Source of the DNA: CAZYME01 sp964648115
GTDB lineage: Bacteria; Pseudomonadota; Gammaproteobacteria; Legionellales; Legionellaceae
Length of the DNA stretch: 57,235 nucleotides
NCBI GenBank assembly: GCA_964648115.1
Contig: CAZYME010000017.1
Coordinates: forward strand, 1-57,235
Reading direction: 5' to 3'
Under the pieces are notes generated by a model. The model was not told the origin of the DNA and ran no database searches. It worked only from the letters and a program-made list of their open reading frames with translations. Numbering within the stretch: position 1 is the stretch's first letter; each line of letters opens with the position of its first letter. Below are positions 23,440-32,700 of the stretch, in pieces. A program made the position numbers and the translations under genes.

Positions 23440-25467
23440 TCATAACAATGCTGCCAAACGGCAGGCTTGATCAATTGCGTGGCGTGCGTCCAGCTCTAAT
23501 GCCTTAAATGCTCCGCCTATCAAATGAACGGTTTGGCCTGCTGCTCTTAGTGGCTCAAAAAGAGAGCGTAGCTCATTTTGACCTGTGCAAATTACCACCG
23601 AATCTACAGTTAAAAGACGCGGTTTCTCGTCTATCAGTATATGCAGCCCTTGGTCGTCAATGCGCACATAGGTCACCCCTGCGAGCATCTCCACTTTTTT
23701 ATGCTTTAAACTTAAACGATGAATCCACCCTGTTGTTTTACCAAGGCCTTTACCTAATTTGGTTTTTTTACGCTGCAGCAAATAAACTTCACGTGAGCTT
23801 GGGGCAATATCAGGTTTTTTTAGGCCTCCGCGATGAGTTCCTGTCATATCAATGCCCCATTCATTATAAAATTGAGGAGCCTCTTCCTCAGATTTTTCAT
23901 GTGTTAACCATTCGGCCACATCAAAACCAATACCACCTGCTCCCAGAATTGCAACGCGCTTCCCAGGGGTCTTTTTACGCTGAATGACATCAACGTAAGT
24001 CATGACTTTTTCATGATCAATACCCTCAATCTCTGGTATACGTGGACTTACTCCGCTAGCCAGGATCACCTCATCAAAATCGTTTAATAACGCAAGACTC
24101 GCCTCTGTATTTAAACGAACTTCAACCTGGTATTTTTCCAATTGATGGTTGAAATAATCCAATGTTTGCTGAAACTCCTCTTTACCTGGTATATTTTTAG
24201 CTAAATTAAATTGACCACCTAACACCCCACTCTTTTCGAATAAGGTAACTTGATGCCCTCGTTCAGCTGCAACGGTAGCAAAGGCGAGACCCGCGGGCCC
24301 TCCTCCAACTACGGCTAACCGTTTTGGCTGTTCGGCCACTTGATACACCAACTCTGTTTCATTACAAGCGCGCGGATTAACCATACAAGATGCGGTTTTA
24401 TTGACAAATATTTGATCTAAACACGCCTGATTACAGGCAATACAAACATTAATCGCACGGCTTTCCCCTAATCTCGCTTTCTCTGCGAATTCTGCATCAG
24501 CTAGAAACGGCCTAGCCATAGAAATCATGTCGGCAATACCCTCCTCTAAAAGAGCATTCGCTAATTCTGGAGTATTAATTCGGTTAGAAGTGATCACAGG
24601 GATCGTAAGCTCAGGTTTCAGTCGTTTTGTTATATTACTAAATGCAGCAGCTGGAACCATGGTAGCAATAGTTGGAATCCGTGCTTCATGCCAGCCTATC
24701 CCTGTATTAATAATAGTCGCCCCGACCTCCTCAATAGCTTTCGCAAGCAAAACAACCTCTTCCCAACTGCTACCATCTGCAATTAAATCCAGCATAGACA
24801 GCCGATAAATGATAATAAAATCTTCACCCACCGCTTCACGAACCGCACGCACTACTTCCACAGGAAATCGTATGCGATTTGCATATGTTCCACCCCACTC
24901 ATCTCGGCGATGGTTGGTATGGTTAACGATGAATTGATTAATCAGATAGCCTTCGCTACCCATAATTTCTACGCCATCATAGCCCGCAGCTTTTGCTAAA
25001 CGTGCACAACGGGCAAAATGTGCGATAGTCTTTATCACACGACGCTTGCTCATTACCCAAGGCTTGAAGGGGCTAATAGGTGATTTTGAGCCACTTGGAG
25101 CGACAATAAAGGGATGATAACCATAACGACCGGCATGTAAGATCTGTAAGGCGATTTTTCCGCCAGATTCGTGCACAACATGGGTGACTAATTCGTGGCG
25201 TTGTTGTTCTTTCTTGGAGGTTAGTTTTGCCGCAAACGGGGCCAGGCGGCCTGCGCGATCTGGCGCGAAACCACCCGTAACGATCAAGCCCACCCCGCCT
25301 TGCGCACGTTCACGATAAAAAGCCGCCAATCGCTGCAGTCCCTCTTTATCTTCTTCAAGCCCTGTATGCATGGACCCCATCAACAACCGATTTTTAAGTT
25401 GCGTGAACCCTAAATCGAGTGGCTGGAATATTGCTTTAAAAGGTGTATTGTCTATTCTCAATTCCAT
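23440..25467 (-). CDS. fadH: NADPH-dependent 2,4-dienoyl-CoA reductase
   Basis: A 675-residue iron-sulfur flavoprotein that removes double bonds at even positions during beta-oxidation of unsaturated fatty acids. Seen: an old-yellow-enzyme barrel (residues about 1-340) with the FMN-site region LQILHAGRYGYHP, a 4Fe-4S cluster (CIACNQACLDQIF...C..NPRAC), then FAD (VVGGGPAGLAFA) and NADPH (ILGAGGIGFDVAEW) domains. The length matches the E. coli protein (672). The CheD-like orphan gene ends 24 bases upstream on the same strand. Confidence 0.95.
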   Translation of the reverse strand: MELRIDNTPFKAIFQPLDLGFTQLKNRLLMGSMHTGLEEDKEGLQRLAAFYRERAQGGVGLIVTGGFAPDRAGRLAPFAAKLTSKKEQQRHELVTHVVHESGGKIALQILHAGRYGYHPFIVAPSGSKSPISPFKPWVMSKRRVIKTIAHFARCARLAKAAGYDGVEIMGSEGYLINQFIVNHTNHRRDEWGGTYANRIRFPVEVVRAVREAVGEDFIIIYRLSMLDLIADGSSWEEVVLLAKAIEEVGATIINTGIGWHEARIPTIATMVPAAAFSNITKRLKPELTIPVITSNRINTPELANALLEEGIADMISMARPFLADAEFAEKARLGESRAINVCIACNQACLDQIFVNKTASCMVNPRACNETELVYQVAEQPKRLAVVGGGPAGLAFATVAAERGHQVTLFEKSGVLGGQFNLAKNIPGKEEFQQTLDYFNHQLEKYQVEVRLNTEASLALLNDFDEVILASGVSPRIPEIEGIDHEKVMTYVDVIQRKKTPGKRVAILGAGGIGFDVAEWLTHEKSEEEAPQFYNEWGIDMTGTHRGGLKKPDIAPSSREVYLLQRKKTKLGKGLGKTTGWIHRLSLKHKKVEMLAGVTYVRIDDQGLHILIDEKPRLLTVDSVVICTGQNELRSLFEPLRAAGQTVHLIGGAFKALELDARHAIDQACRLAALL

Positions 25468-25491
25468 GAGTACTCGCTTTAATAACGAAAA

Positions 25492-26085
25492 TTAAGGAGA
25501 GGTGGGGCCTGCTAGGTTCGGTACCTCTAAACTTTCGGGCTCCATATCTATCTCCGAATCATTTTCGTACCGGGATACCTCGCTGCTCGGCTCTGAAAGC
25601 CCCTGCATTGTAACAGTGAGAATGTCATCCCCAGTGGCAAGAAAACTCCTGAAATGAAAACCTGTCTCTTCAGAACAGACGAACTGATCTTCACAATGCG
25701 TCTTGAGGTAACGTTGTAATGCGCTCACTTCAAACTCAGTTCCTGCAAGCAATAACTGACCATCGTCTGCCTGTTGGCGCCGCTCCCCTCCAAAGATATA
25801 AATACTATCTAGAGACGGCGCTTGATTCGGCCTCAGACCAAGCTGAATACGCGCGTTTGTTATTAGCTTGCACACCAGCCCCCATACGTTCTCACTTTTC
25901 TGGTCCTCGGCCATTACTTCGGTAGCATTGAAGCCTGACCAGGGGTGCATGCCAATGAATCGGGAACCATCTGGCTTACGACCATAAAGTGCAAAACAGA
26001 TACATACACCCTCAGCTTTTAACTCGACATTATTAGGATGTTCTACTGGTAAAAATACAAAGTCATCTGGATTAACAATAGGCAT
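25492..26085 (-). CDS. CheD-like fold orphan protein, possible deamidase effector
   Basis: A 197-residue protein with AAGGAA before ATG 26085. I see a CheD-like order of elements: GVCICFALYG (Cys28, Cys30), RFIGMHPWSG (His47), a helix, SIYIFGGE, then a helix with SALQRYLK, and ETGFHFRSF. In CheD glutamine deamidases the catalytic Cys and His are 17 residues apart; here Cys30 and His47 also are. The catalytic Thr six residues before Cys is replaced by Ala24. The tail is acidic (ENDSEIDMEPESLE). There is no chemotaxis gene nearby, which argues against a role in chemotaxis. CNF- and BLF1-type toxins share this fold. All of this is reading by eye, so the fold call is moderate. Confidence 0.6.
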   Translation of the reverse strand: MPIVNPDDFVFLPVEHPNNVELKAEGVCICFALYGRKPDGSRFIGMHPWSGFNATEVMAEDQKSENVWGLVCKLITNARIQLGLRPNQAPSLDSIYIFGGERRQQADDGQLLLAGTEFEVSALQRYLKTHCEDQFVCSEETGFHFRSFLATGDDILTVTMQGLSEPSSEVSRYENDSEIDMEPESLEVPNLAGPTSP

Positions 26086-26119
26086 GAAAACTATTCCTTA
26101 GTAAAATTGATATTATATT

Positions 26120-26261
26120 AGGGTCTGTTGACAATTGCTCTATAAGGCCTACGTGGCGCGGCTTGCCTGCGCCATCCAGGAGATCTCTGGATACCTTGGA
26201 CAAGCCACGGTACGTAGGCACTTTAGAGAATTTGAGAATATGAATTGTCAACAGACCCTAT
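26120..26261. repeat. Family C MITE-like element
   Basis: Termini TAGGGTCTGTTGACAATT and AATTGTCAACAGACCCTA are perfect 18-base inverted repeats. The interior has GCCATCCAGGAGATCTCTGG between arms related to CCTACGTGGCGCGG and CCACGGTACGTAGG. It is flanked by A/T-rich DNA. It has no open frame and is probably a non-autonomous transposable element. Confidence 0.88.
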
Positions 26262-26280
26262 AGTAATTTTCTTTTTAAAT

Positions 26281-27579
26281 TTATCCTGCAAATGGATCAC
26301 GCAAGATGATTGTTGAATCACGCTCAGGTCCTGTGGACAACATATCAACTGGAATCTCTAGTAATTCTTCGATTCGTTTAATATAAGCCAAGGCATTAGC
26401 CGGGAGCTCTGCCAGCGTTTTAATGTCTTCCGTTGATTCTTGCCACCCTGGCAATTCTTCGTACACCGGCTGTAAACCTTCAAAATCTTCGGCTGCTTGT
26501 GGTGGGCGGGACAACAGTTGGCCATTGCTATCACGGTAAGCTACAGCGACCTTGATAGTATCTAAACCGTCTAATACGTCCAGCTTAGTCATGCATAAAC
26601 CAGATAAGCTGTTGAGCTCAATAGAACGCCTTAGCAGTACAGCATCAAACCAACCACAACGACGTGGGCGGCCTGTAACAGCACCAAACTCATTGCCGCG
26701 CGATGCTAGTTGCTTGCCAATTTCATCATTTAATTCCGTTGGGAACGGCCCACCACCTACACGTGTAGTATAGGCTTTGGTAATACCCAATATATAATCA
26801 AGATAAAGCGGGCCAAATCCGGCACCATTGATTACGCTACCTACACATGTGTTCGAGGAGGTCACAAAGGGATAAGTCCCATGATCGATATCTAAATAAA
26901 CCCCCTGCGCGCCTTCAAACAAAATGGCGTCTTTTTGTTTTCGATGTTCATGCAAGCGTGTCGTGACATCCGTTACCATAGGTCTAAGCTCTTCCGCCCA
27001 AGCCAGGGATTGCTCCAACAATGCTTCTGTATCAACCGCAGGTTGCTGGTAATAATTCGTTAGGACGAAATTATGGTATTCAATTAATTCTTTGATTTTA
27101 CTAACAAAACGATCACGATGCATCAAATCACTCACTTTCAATGCTCTTCTCGCAATTTTGTCTTCATAGGCAGGCCCAATGCCTCGGCCTGTGGTGCCGA
27201 TGGCTGCTTTACCTTTATGCGCCTCACGCGCCTTATCTAAAGCGACATGGTAAGGTAAAATCAAAGGGCATGCTTGGCTAATGTGCAAACGTGATCGCAC
27301 ATTAATCCCTTTTTGCTCTAACTCTTTGATTTCTGTCAGCAAGGCTTCCGGAGATAAAACAACACCATTACCGATATAACATTGAACGTGGGGGCGTAAC
27401 ATACCGGATGGGATAAGACGTAAAACGGTCTTTTCACCATTAATTTTAAGCGTGTGACCCGCATTGTGTCCACCTTGATAACGAACCACTACTTGGGCAT
27501 TCTGCGTGAGTAAATCCACAATCTTGCCTTTACCCTCATCACCCCACTGTGTACCTACAACAACTACATTTCTACTCAT
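26281..27579 (-). CDS. purA: Adenylosuccinate synthetase
   Basis: A 432-residue GTP-dependent enzyme that joins IMP and aspartate in AMP synthesis. Seen: GTQWGDEGKGK at the N-terminus, GGHNAGHT, TTGRGIGPAYEDK, and the C-terminal GPERDSTI. It follows hflK-hflC as in other gammaproteobacteria, separated from hflC by a hairpin. Confidence 0.96.
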   Translation of the reverse strand: MSRNVVVVGTQWGDEGKGKIVDLLTQNAQVVVRYQGGHNAGHTLKINGEKTVLRLIPSGMLRPHVQCYIGNGVVLSPEALLTEIKELEQKGINVRSRLHISQACPLILPYHVALDKAREAHKGKAAIGTTGRGIGPAYEDKIARRALKVSDLMHRDRFVSKIKELIEYHNFVLTNYYQQPAVDTEALLEQSLAWAEELRPMVTDVTTRLHEHRKQKDAILFEGAQGVYLDIDHGTYPFVTSSNTCVGSVINGAGFGPLYLDYILGITKAYTTRVGGGPFPTELNDEIGKQLASRGNEFGAVTGRPRRCGWFDAVLLRRSIELNSLSGLCMTKLDVLDGLDTIKVAVAYRDSNGQLLSRPPQAAEDFEGLQPVYEELPGWQESTEDIKTLAELPANALAYIKRIEELLEIPVDMLSTGPERDSTIILRDPFAG

Positions 27580-27632
27580 GATAAAAAACTCTTATGGTTA
27601 ATTTGTTTTTGTAACGGCCTGCTTTCCATACT

Positions 27633-27663
27633 CTACGTCCCGCGGCTTGTCCGCGGGACGTAG
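27633..27663. repeat. Hairpin related to the centre of family C
   Basis: CTACGTCCCGCGG and CCGCGGGACGTAG are perfect inverted arms around CTTGT. They share form with the inner hairpin of family C elements (CTACGTGGCGCGGCTTGTCC), but no terminal inverted repeats are present. It lies between hflC and purA and could attenuate transcription. Confidence 0.65.
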
Positions 27664-27680
27664 GCAAGAAGAGCAAGCAG

Positions 27681-28589
27681 TTAAATTTTCTTATTACTCG
27701 CGGGTAAACCCTGTTTAAAATAGGTAAAAAACGCGCTGTCCTGATCTAACACCAAAATATCTTGTTTGTTATCAAAACTACTTTCATATGCTTTTAAACT
27801 GCGATAAAAAGCAAAAAAGTCTTTGTTTTGGCTAAAAGCTTGCCCGTATATAGTTGCAGCTTTTGCCTGCCCTTGAGCGCGAATCAATTGCCCATCACTG
27901 CGTGCCTTTGCAAGCAATACCGTAACCTTCGCATCAGCTGCTGCTTGAATTGCTTCTGCAGCTGCATGACCATCCGCACGATGCCGATTAGCAATTTTTT
28001 GCATATCCGCACGCATACGTTGGTAAACCGCATTACTGGTATTTGCTGGCAATTCTATCCCTTTAATACGCACATCAACAACATGGATACCCAACTGACC
28101 GGCTTGTTGTTCCGCACGTTCCCTCAACACGTCCATCAAGTCATCGCGACCACCTGAGACCACATCAGAAATGGTGCGTTTACCAAATTGAGCTCGCAAG
28201 TAAGTATTCAATTGCTGCTCAAGCAATGTTTCAGCTTTGAATTGATTACCACCGGTTGCTTTAAAATAGCGCGCCAAGTTTTCAATACGCCATTTAACAT
28301 AGTAATCAACAATCACGTCTTTCTTTTCTTTGGTGACTATTCTAGATGACTTAATATCGAGTGTTTGGATACGCGTATCAAATGCTCTGACACTTTCGAT
28401 AAAGGGCATTTTCATATGCAAACCTGGCGGTACTATTTTCACCTCGTTGGTACTCGGATCATTGACCAAGCGCCCCAATCGCAGCAGGATCGCGTGTTGG
28501 CCCTGCGTTATAGTAAATAAACTAGTAAAACCTACCAGAAGTATCGCAAAAGCCATCACGCTTAAAGCTATTTTAGTTGCCTTCATCAA
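27681..28589 (-). CDS. hflC: SPFH protein HflC
   Basis: A 302-residue inner-membrane protein with one N-terminal membrane segment (about 7-28) and a prohibitin/SPFH domain facing the periplasm, followed by an Ala-rich coiled coil (AAAEAIQAAADAK). With HflK it forms the cage around FtsH that controls membrane-protein degradation. Its ATG overlaps the hflK stop by four bases. It is followed by purA. Confidence 0.95.
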   Translation of the reverse strand: MMKATKIALSVMAFAILLVGFTSLFTITQGQHAILLRLGRLVNDPSTNEVKIVPPGLHMKMPFIESVRAFDTRIQTLDIKSSRIVTKEKKDVIVDYYVKWRIENLARYFKATGGNQFKAETLLEQQLNTYLRAQFGKRTISDVVSGGRDDLMDVLRERAEQQAGQLGIHVVDVRIKGIELPANTSNAVYQRMRADMQKIANRHRADGHAAAEAIQAAADAKVTVLLAKARSDGQLIRAQGQAKAATIYGQAFSQNKDFFAFYRSLKAYESSFDNKQDILVLDQDSAFFTYFKQGLPASNKKI

Positions 28590-29740
28590 CCACTCCTCCC
28601 TGGGCGCTCAGTCGGCCGAACAATTTCTCGACCATCAAACAGCGTATTACCGTCTGCATCGCTTGCCAAACTATCACTGGCAACACCCTTTTCAATCGTT
28701 AACTTAGGCAGGGAGGAACCTCCTCCTAATTTATCCAGTGGCAAATAAAGCATATTACCCGCTTTACCATCCACAATGATTTTACTGCTCTTCGTTAATA
28801 CTTGTTGCATGGTATCCAGATACATACGTTCCCCAGTCACTGCAGGAGCACGCATATATTCAGGCAATAATGCTAAAAACTCAGCAGCATCGCCTGTAGC
28901 ACGGAGTACCACTTGCTGGGCATAAGCATTTGCTTCCGCAGAAATACGCTTGGCATTACCTTCTGCTATAGGCACTACTCGGGCCTCATACGCCTGGGCT
29001 TGCTCTTTAAAGCGTTTTTCATCTTCCTGAGCTTTAATTGCATCATCGAAGGCATCTTGAACATTTTCAGGCGCACGTGCTGGCTGCGGGGATACGTTAA
29101 CAATCACGATACCGGTTTTATATATTTCCAAAATTTTTATCAGAGAATCTTGAACATTTGTTCCCCAGGCTTCACGACCTTCGGTGATTAACTGATCCAA
29201 CGTCGTCGTACCTACAACCTGCCGCAAAGCACTTGACGTTGCTTGTTGCAGCCCTTCCTGCGGATCAGCCACGTTAAACAAATACTCTTGCAAATCCCCA
29301 ATACGATATTGTACCGCGAGTGCCACAGAAACGAGGTTTTCGTCTTTAGTCAACATCTGTGCTGAATAGGAGTAATCAGAAACACGATCTACGTTCAATA
29401 CGATTTTGGAAGAAATAAACCGCGGGATCCAATGCGGACCAGGACCGACTGTTTCAACATATTTACCAAAACGAAGGATAGCGGCTTGCTCGGCAGGGTC
29501 GACAATAAAAATCCCTGATAAGGCCCATAGGACCAATATAGCCAAGCCAATCATTAATGCAAGCAGGCCACCTCCACCTGGGGTTACATCAGGCTCTACC
29601 AAGCTGCCTTGCTTGTCAGGACCACGCATAAACGTTTTCTTCAACTTACGTTGAAGCCGTTTTAATGCCTCATCCAGATCCGGGGGTTGATTCTTACCAT
29701 TCCACGGATCTTTACCCTTATCAGGCTCATTCCACCCCAT
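28586..29740 (-). CDS. hflK: SPFH protein HflK
   Basis: I chose ATG 29740 (MGWNEPDKGKDPW), which is the usual family start and has a purine-rich GGGAGCAAGG in front; a TTG at 29755 is also open. This gives 384 residues. Seen: a glycine/proline-rich cytosolic start, one membrane segment (about 61-82), and an SPFH domain. It partners HflC and FtsH. Upstream one would expect hfq-hflX; instead a giant orphan gene ends 53 bases before this start. Confidence 0.94.
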   Translation of the reverse strand: MGWNEPDKGKDPWNGKNQPPDLDEALKRLQRKLKKTFMRGPDKQGSLVEPDVTPGGGGLLALMIGLAILVLWALSGIFIVDPAEQAAILRFGKYVETVGPGPHWIPRFISSKIVLNVDRVSDYSYSAQMLTKDENLVSVALAVQYRIGDLQEYLFNVADPQEGLQQATSSALRQVVGTTTLDQLITEGREAWGTNVQDSLIKILEIYKTGIVIVNVSPQPARAPENVQDAFDDAIKAQEDEKRFKEQAQAYEARVVPIAEGNAKRISAEANAYAQQVVLRATGDAAEFLALLPEYMRAPAVTGERMYLDTMQQVLTKSSKIIVDGKAGNMLYLPLDKLGGGSSLPKLTIEKGVASDSLASDADGNTLFDGREIVRPTERPGRSG

Positions 29741-29793
29741 GCCTTGCTCCCGCAATTGCGTAGAAAAGTAGAATTCTATGGGGTATGAGGCGT

Positions 29794-32700
29794 TTAAGCA
29801 AGTCCGGGTTGTGCTGCACCGACGACAGGCTGCTCCGCTCCTGGTAAAGCATAGCTTCTACGAGATTCCATAGAGAAAAAGCCAAACATACCGACCGAGC
29901 TTGCAGCGGGCGGATTGTTAACCGATCCAGTAAGCTGATTATACCCCGCTTTCCGTTCAGGTGTATAAATACCAACCCATGTAAAAAGGTCTAGGATCAA
30001 TTGCTTGAACCAAGATGGAGCAAAGAAAGTATGACTACGTTGTGCGCACATCATTCTTTCAAAAGAAGCTGGATCGCTCCCAAGGTAATGTTTAATATTT
30101 TCTATTCGCTCGGAAATGATTGGAGTTCGCCACCCTCTTAAAGAACTAATCAATCTAAGCTCATCCATGTTAGCAAACTGACAAAATGATAATTTTAGCT
30201 TATCAAAATCAGCATTTTTACTAGGATTGACTGGTATTTTACTAACACGACCGGCTAATATATCAGCATAAAACATTTCACTATTATACCAAATTACCGC
30301 ATTCTTCCCTGCTGCTAACGTCCTGATTTGGTCAAATGGTACTTGCATTGGATCGGTCTGAATTGTAACAAGACCACACTCCAAAATATCCGGAATTGGC
30401 GGTCCTATGATTGGCTGTCTTATAGCGTTAACTAGGCTCAGCTCATCTCTAGTGGCCGCTTTATAGGGCCGTGGAACAGGAAATAATTGCTTTAATTTAT
30501 TAAACTCACCTAGTCTACCCGGTCCTATCTCTATTTTACTAACGCCTCGTTCCATGTCGGCATAAAAAATTTCATCATTATATAAAATTACTGCATTTTT
30601 TCCTGCTGACAAGCTCTTTATATGATCAAAATTTGCTCGAACCGGATCTGTCTCCATCGTAATAAGGCCGCAACTAGCCTCATTACAAAGTGACTCTAGT
30701 TGCGCAACTGCTGCTCTTTTAGGCTGCATTGTACGCACGCCCTCACACCAATGCTGGCCATCCACATAACGCCTCAATCGAGCAACAGCTCCGGTTATTT
30801 GATCCAAATGACAATAATCTTGATAATATCGATCATTAAACGCTGTTATTTGATTAAGTATGAGCTCCTCTATTTTACGATCTATACCAACATCATCTGT
30901 CTTAGCTTGCAATAGAATCAAATCTTTAGCATCTTCTAGCCATTTTTCTAGCGCATCAGCATACTCTATTCGTAGTTTTCTATCCGCCAGGCCCACTCGC
31001 TGAGCACTGAGCGCATGTGCTGTGCTCTTTTCAAAAGAGGCTACAGCATAACGATCCACAAAATGAGTTTTTAAAGCGGGCTGAGTATCCAGCAAGTTAT
31101 TTAAGTAATCATTTTTAGTATTAGCCGTATCTATGGTGAGCTGGTAAGAGGCAAGCTTGCCGTCACAATCATGAAAACATGCTGACGCCAATGCTTCTAT
31201 ATTTGCTAACTGCGGTACATTCCTTGCGCCTGCAAGAAGTAATGCATCTAACGCCTGACTAGCAGCAGTCCCAGGCTCAATGTCTGGACTTAAGCGTTGG
31301 TTTTCTTCATTTAATATTGGCAAAGCATTTTGAAAACGTGTGACAAGCTCAGCTTTACATTCTTCTAACCATGCTGGATTGCTGCCCGTACGTTCACTGA
31401 GTCTGTAAGTGCGGATGCTATCTAGCAAATCCTTCAATAATGGTTTTTTATCTCGTATTATATTTTGTTCATACTTTGCTTGCTCTAATCGCTCATTGAC
31501 AGCGCCTATCCGTCGCTCTATCGGGCGAATGCTTGTTGCCAACGATATATGTGTATCGGAATCCAATCCTAAAGGCTCAAGCAACCCTTGATAAAACGAA
31601 GCGAACATCTCAGCGATTGGCTTGGTTAAAGTTCCTGCATTTAAGCTAAGGCCGTCTTCCCACCGATCAAGCTCCAGTAATATATTAGTCAAAATATTAT
31701 CATTAATATCTTTTAAGTTATCAACCACAATGTCATGAGATACTGTGGTTAACTCTAAGAGCTTTGCTTTTAAAGCCCAAAACAACCGATACATCGTCAG
31801 TACTTCAGTAGATAACTTCCAATAGGAGTCTGAATTTCTAATAATCCGCTCTAGATCCGTTGTTACCTTCTCCGCATATGCGTGTACTGTACGTGCTGCA
31901 TCAGGGTCTACACTCTGATTAACACGCAATGCGGCAATATGCGTTGGTAAAAACAACAGAGTGTTGAATACATAGAATGTCGGTGTATAACCAGTAACAG
32001 GAGGAGCAGTATCTGCACCTTCCACAGTTTGTACTAAAGGCGCAGGAGCATAATAGGTCTGTAACTCGCGCAGCGTAGTCTGAACAGTAAGGAGTTTTTG
32101 TTTTATCTCATTTACAAAAGGTGATAAATATGGTGTTTTTGCTAAAGATTGTAGTATTAGAAAAGTTTTAATTACATTATCAGCAATCTGGACCAACTGA
32201 ATAGCATAATCGGTTTCTCTACTTTGATCATTCAATTGCTCCAAGCCCACAATAACTTTTTCAAGAAAATATAGGCAATTAAATGCCTGTTTAAGCACAA
32301 GAACCTGGCTACTTTGTGCTAATCGTCCATTCACATCATCCAAGCCTGGAAACGGCAGCGTAGTTGCCGCAGGGTCCATAGTCAAATGATCTCTAAACGC
32401 AGCATTAAATGATGATATCTGCCCAGAAAGGTAGGTCCTAAGCCGAGAAACAGCGCTTGAGAGCTCTTGATGACTGAGGAAGTGAAAAGCTCTGTCTGGG
32501 GTAGGTGCCAACACAAGGACTTTAGCTGCATTGTCATTACGCAAACATGTTTGCACTGCTCCAATAAAAACATTATGCCGAGTATTGAGGCGTTCACTTA
32601 GAGAAATAAAGCGTTCGCGTACAGGCTCTAAAAGAACCAACGTATTATCAGGCATGACCTGGGGTTGATCACTCGACAAAGCGGCAATTATTTTTCTCTC

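Noticed and set aside
25492..26085. Calling the CheD-like orphan a true chemotaxis protein cheD
   Set aside because: No che or flagellar genes are near, the catalytic Thr is missing and the ends differ from CheD.
30700..30915. Plus-strand open frames inside the giant gene
   Set aside because: The opposite strand has a 1710-codon open frame with consistent repeats; these are chance frames.
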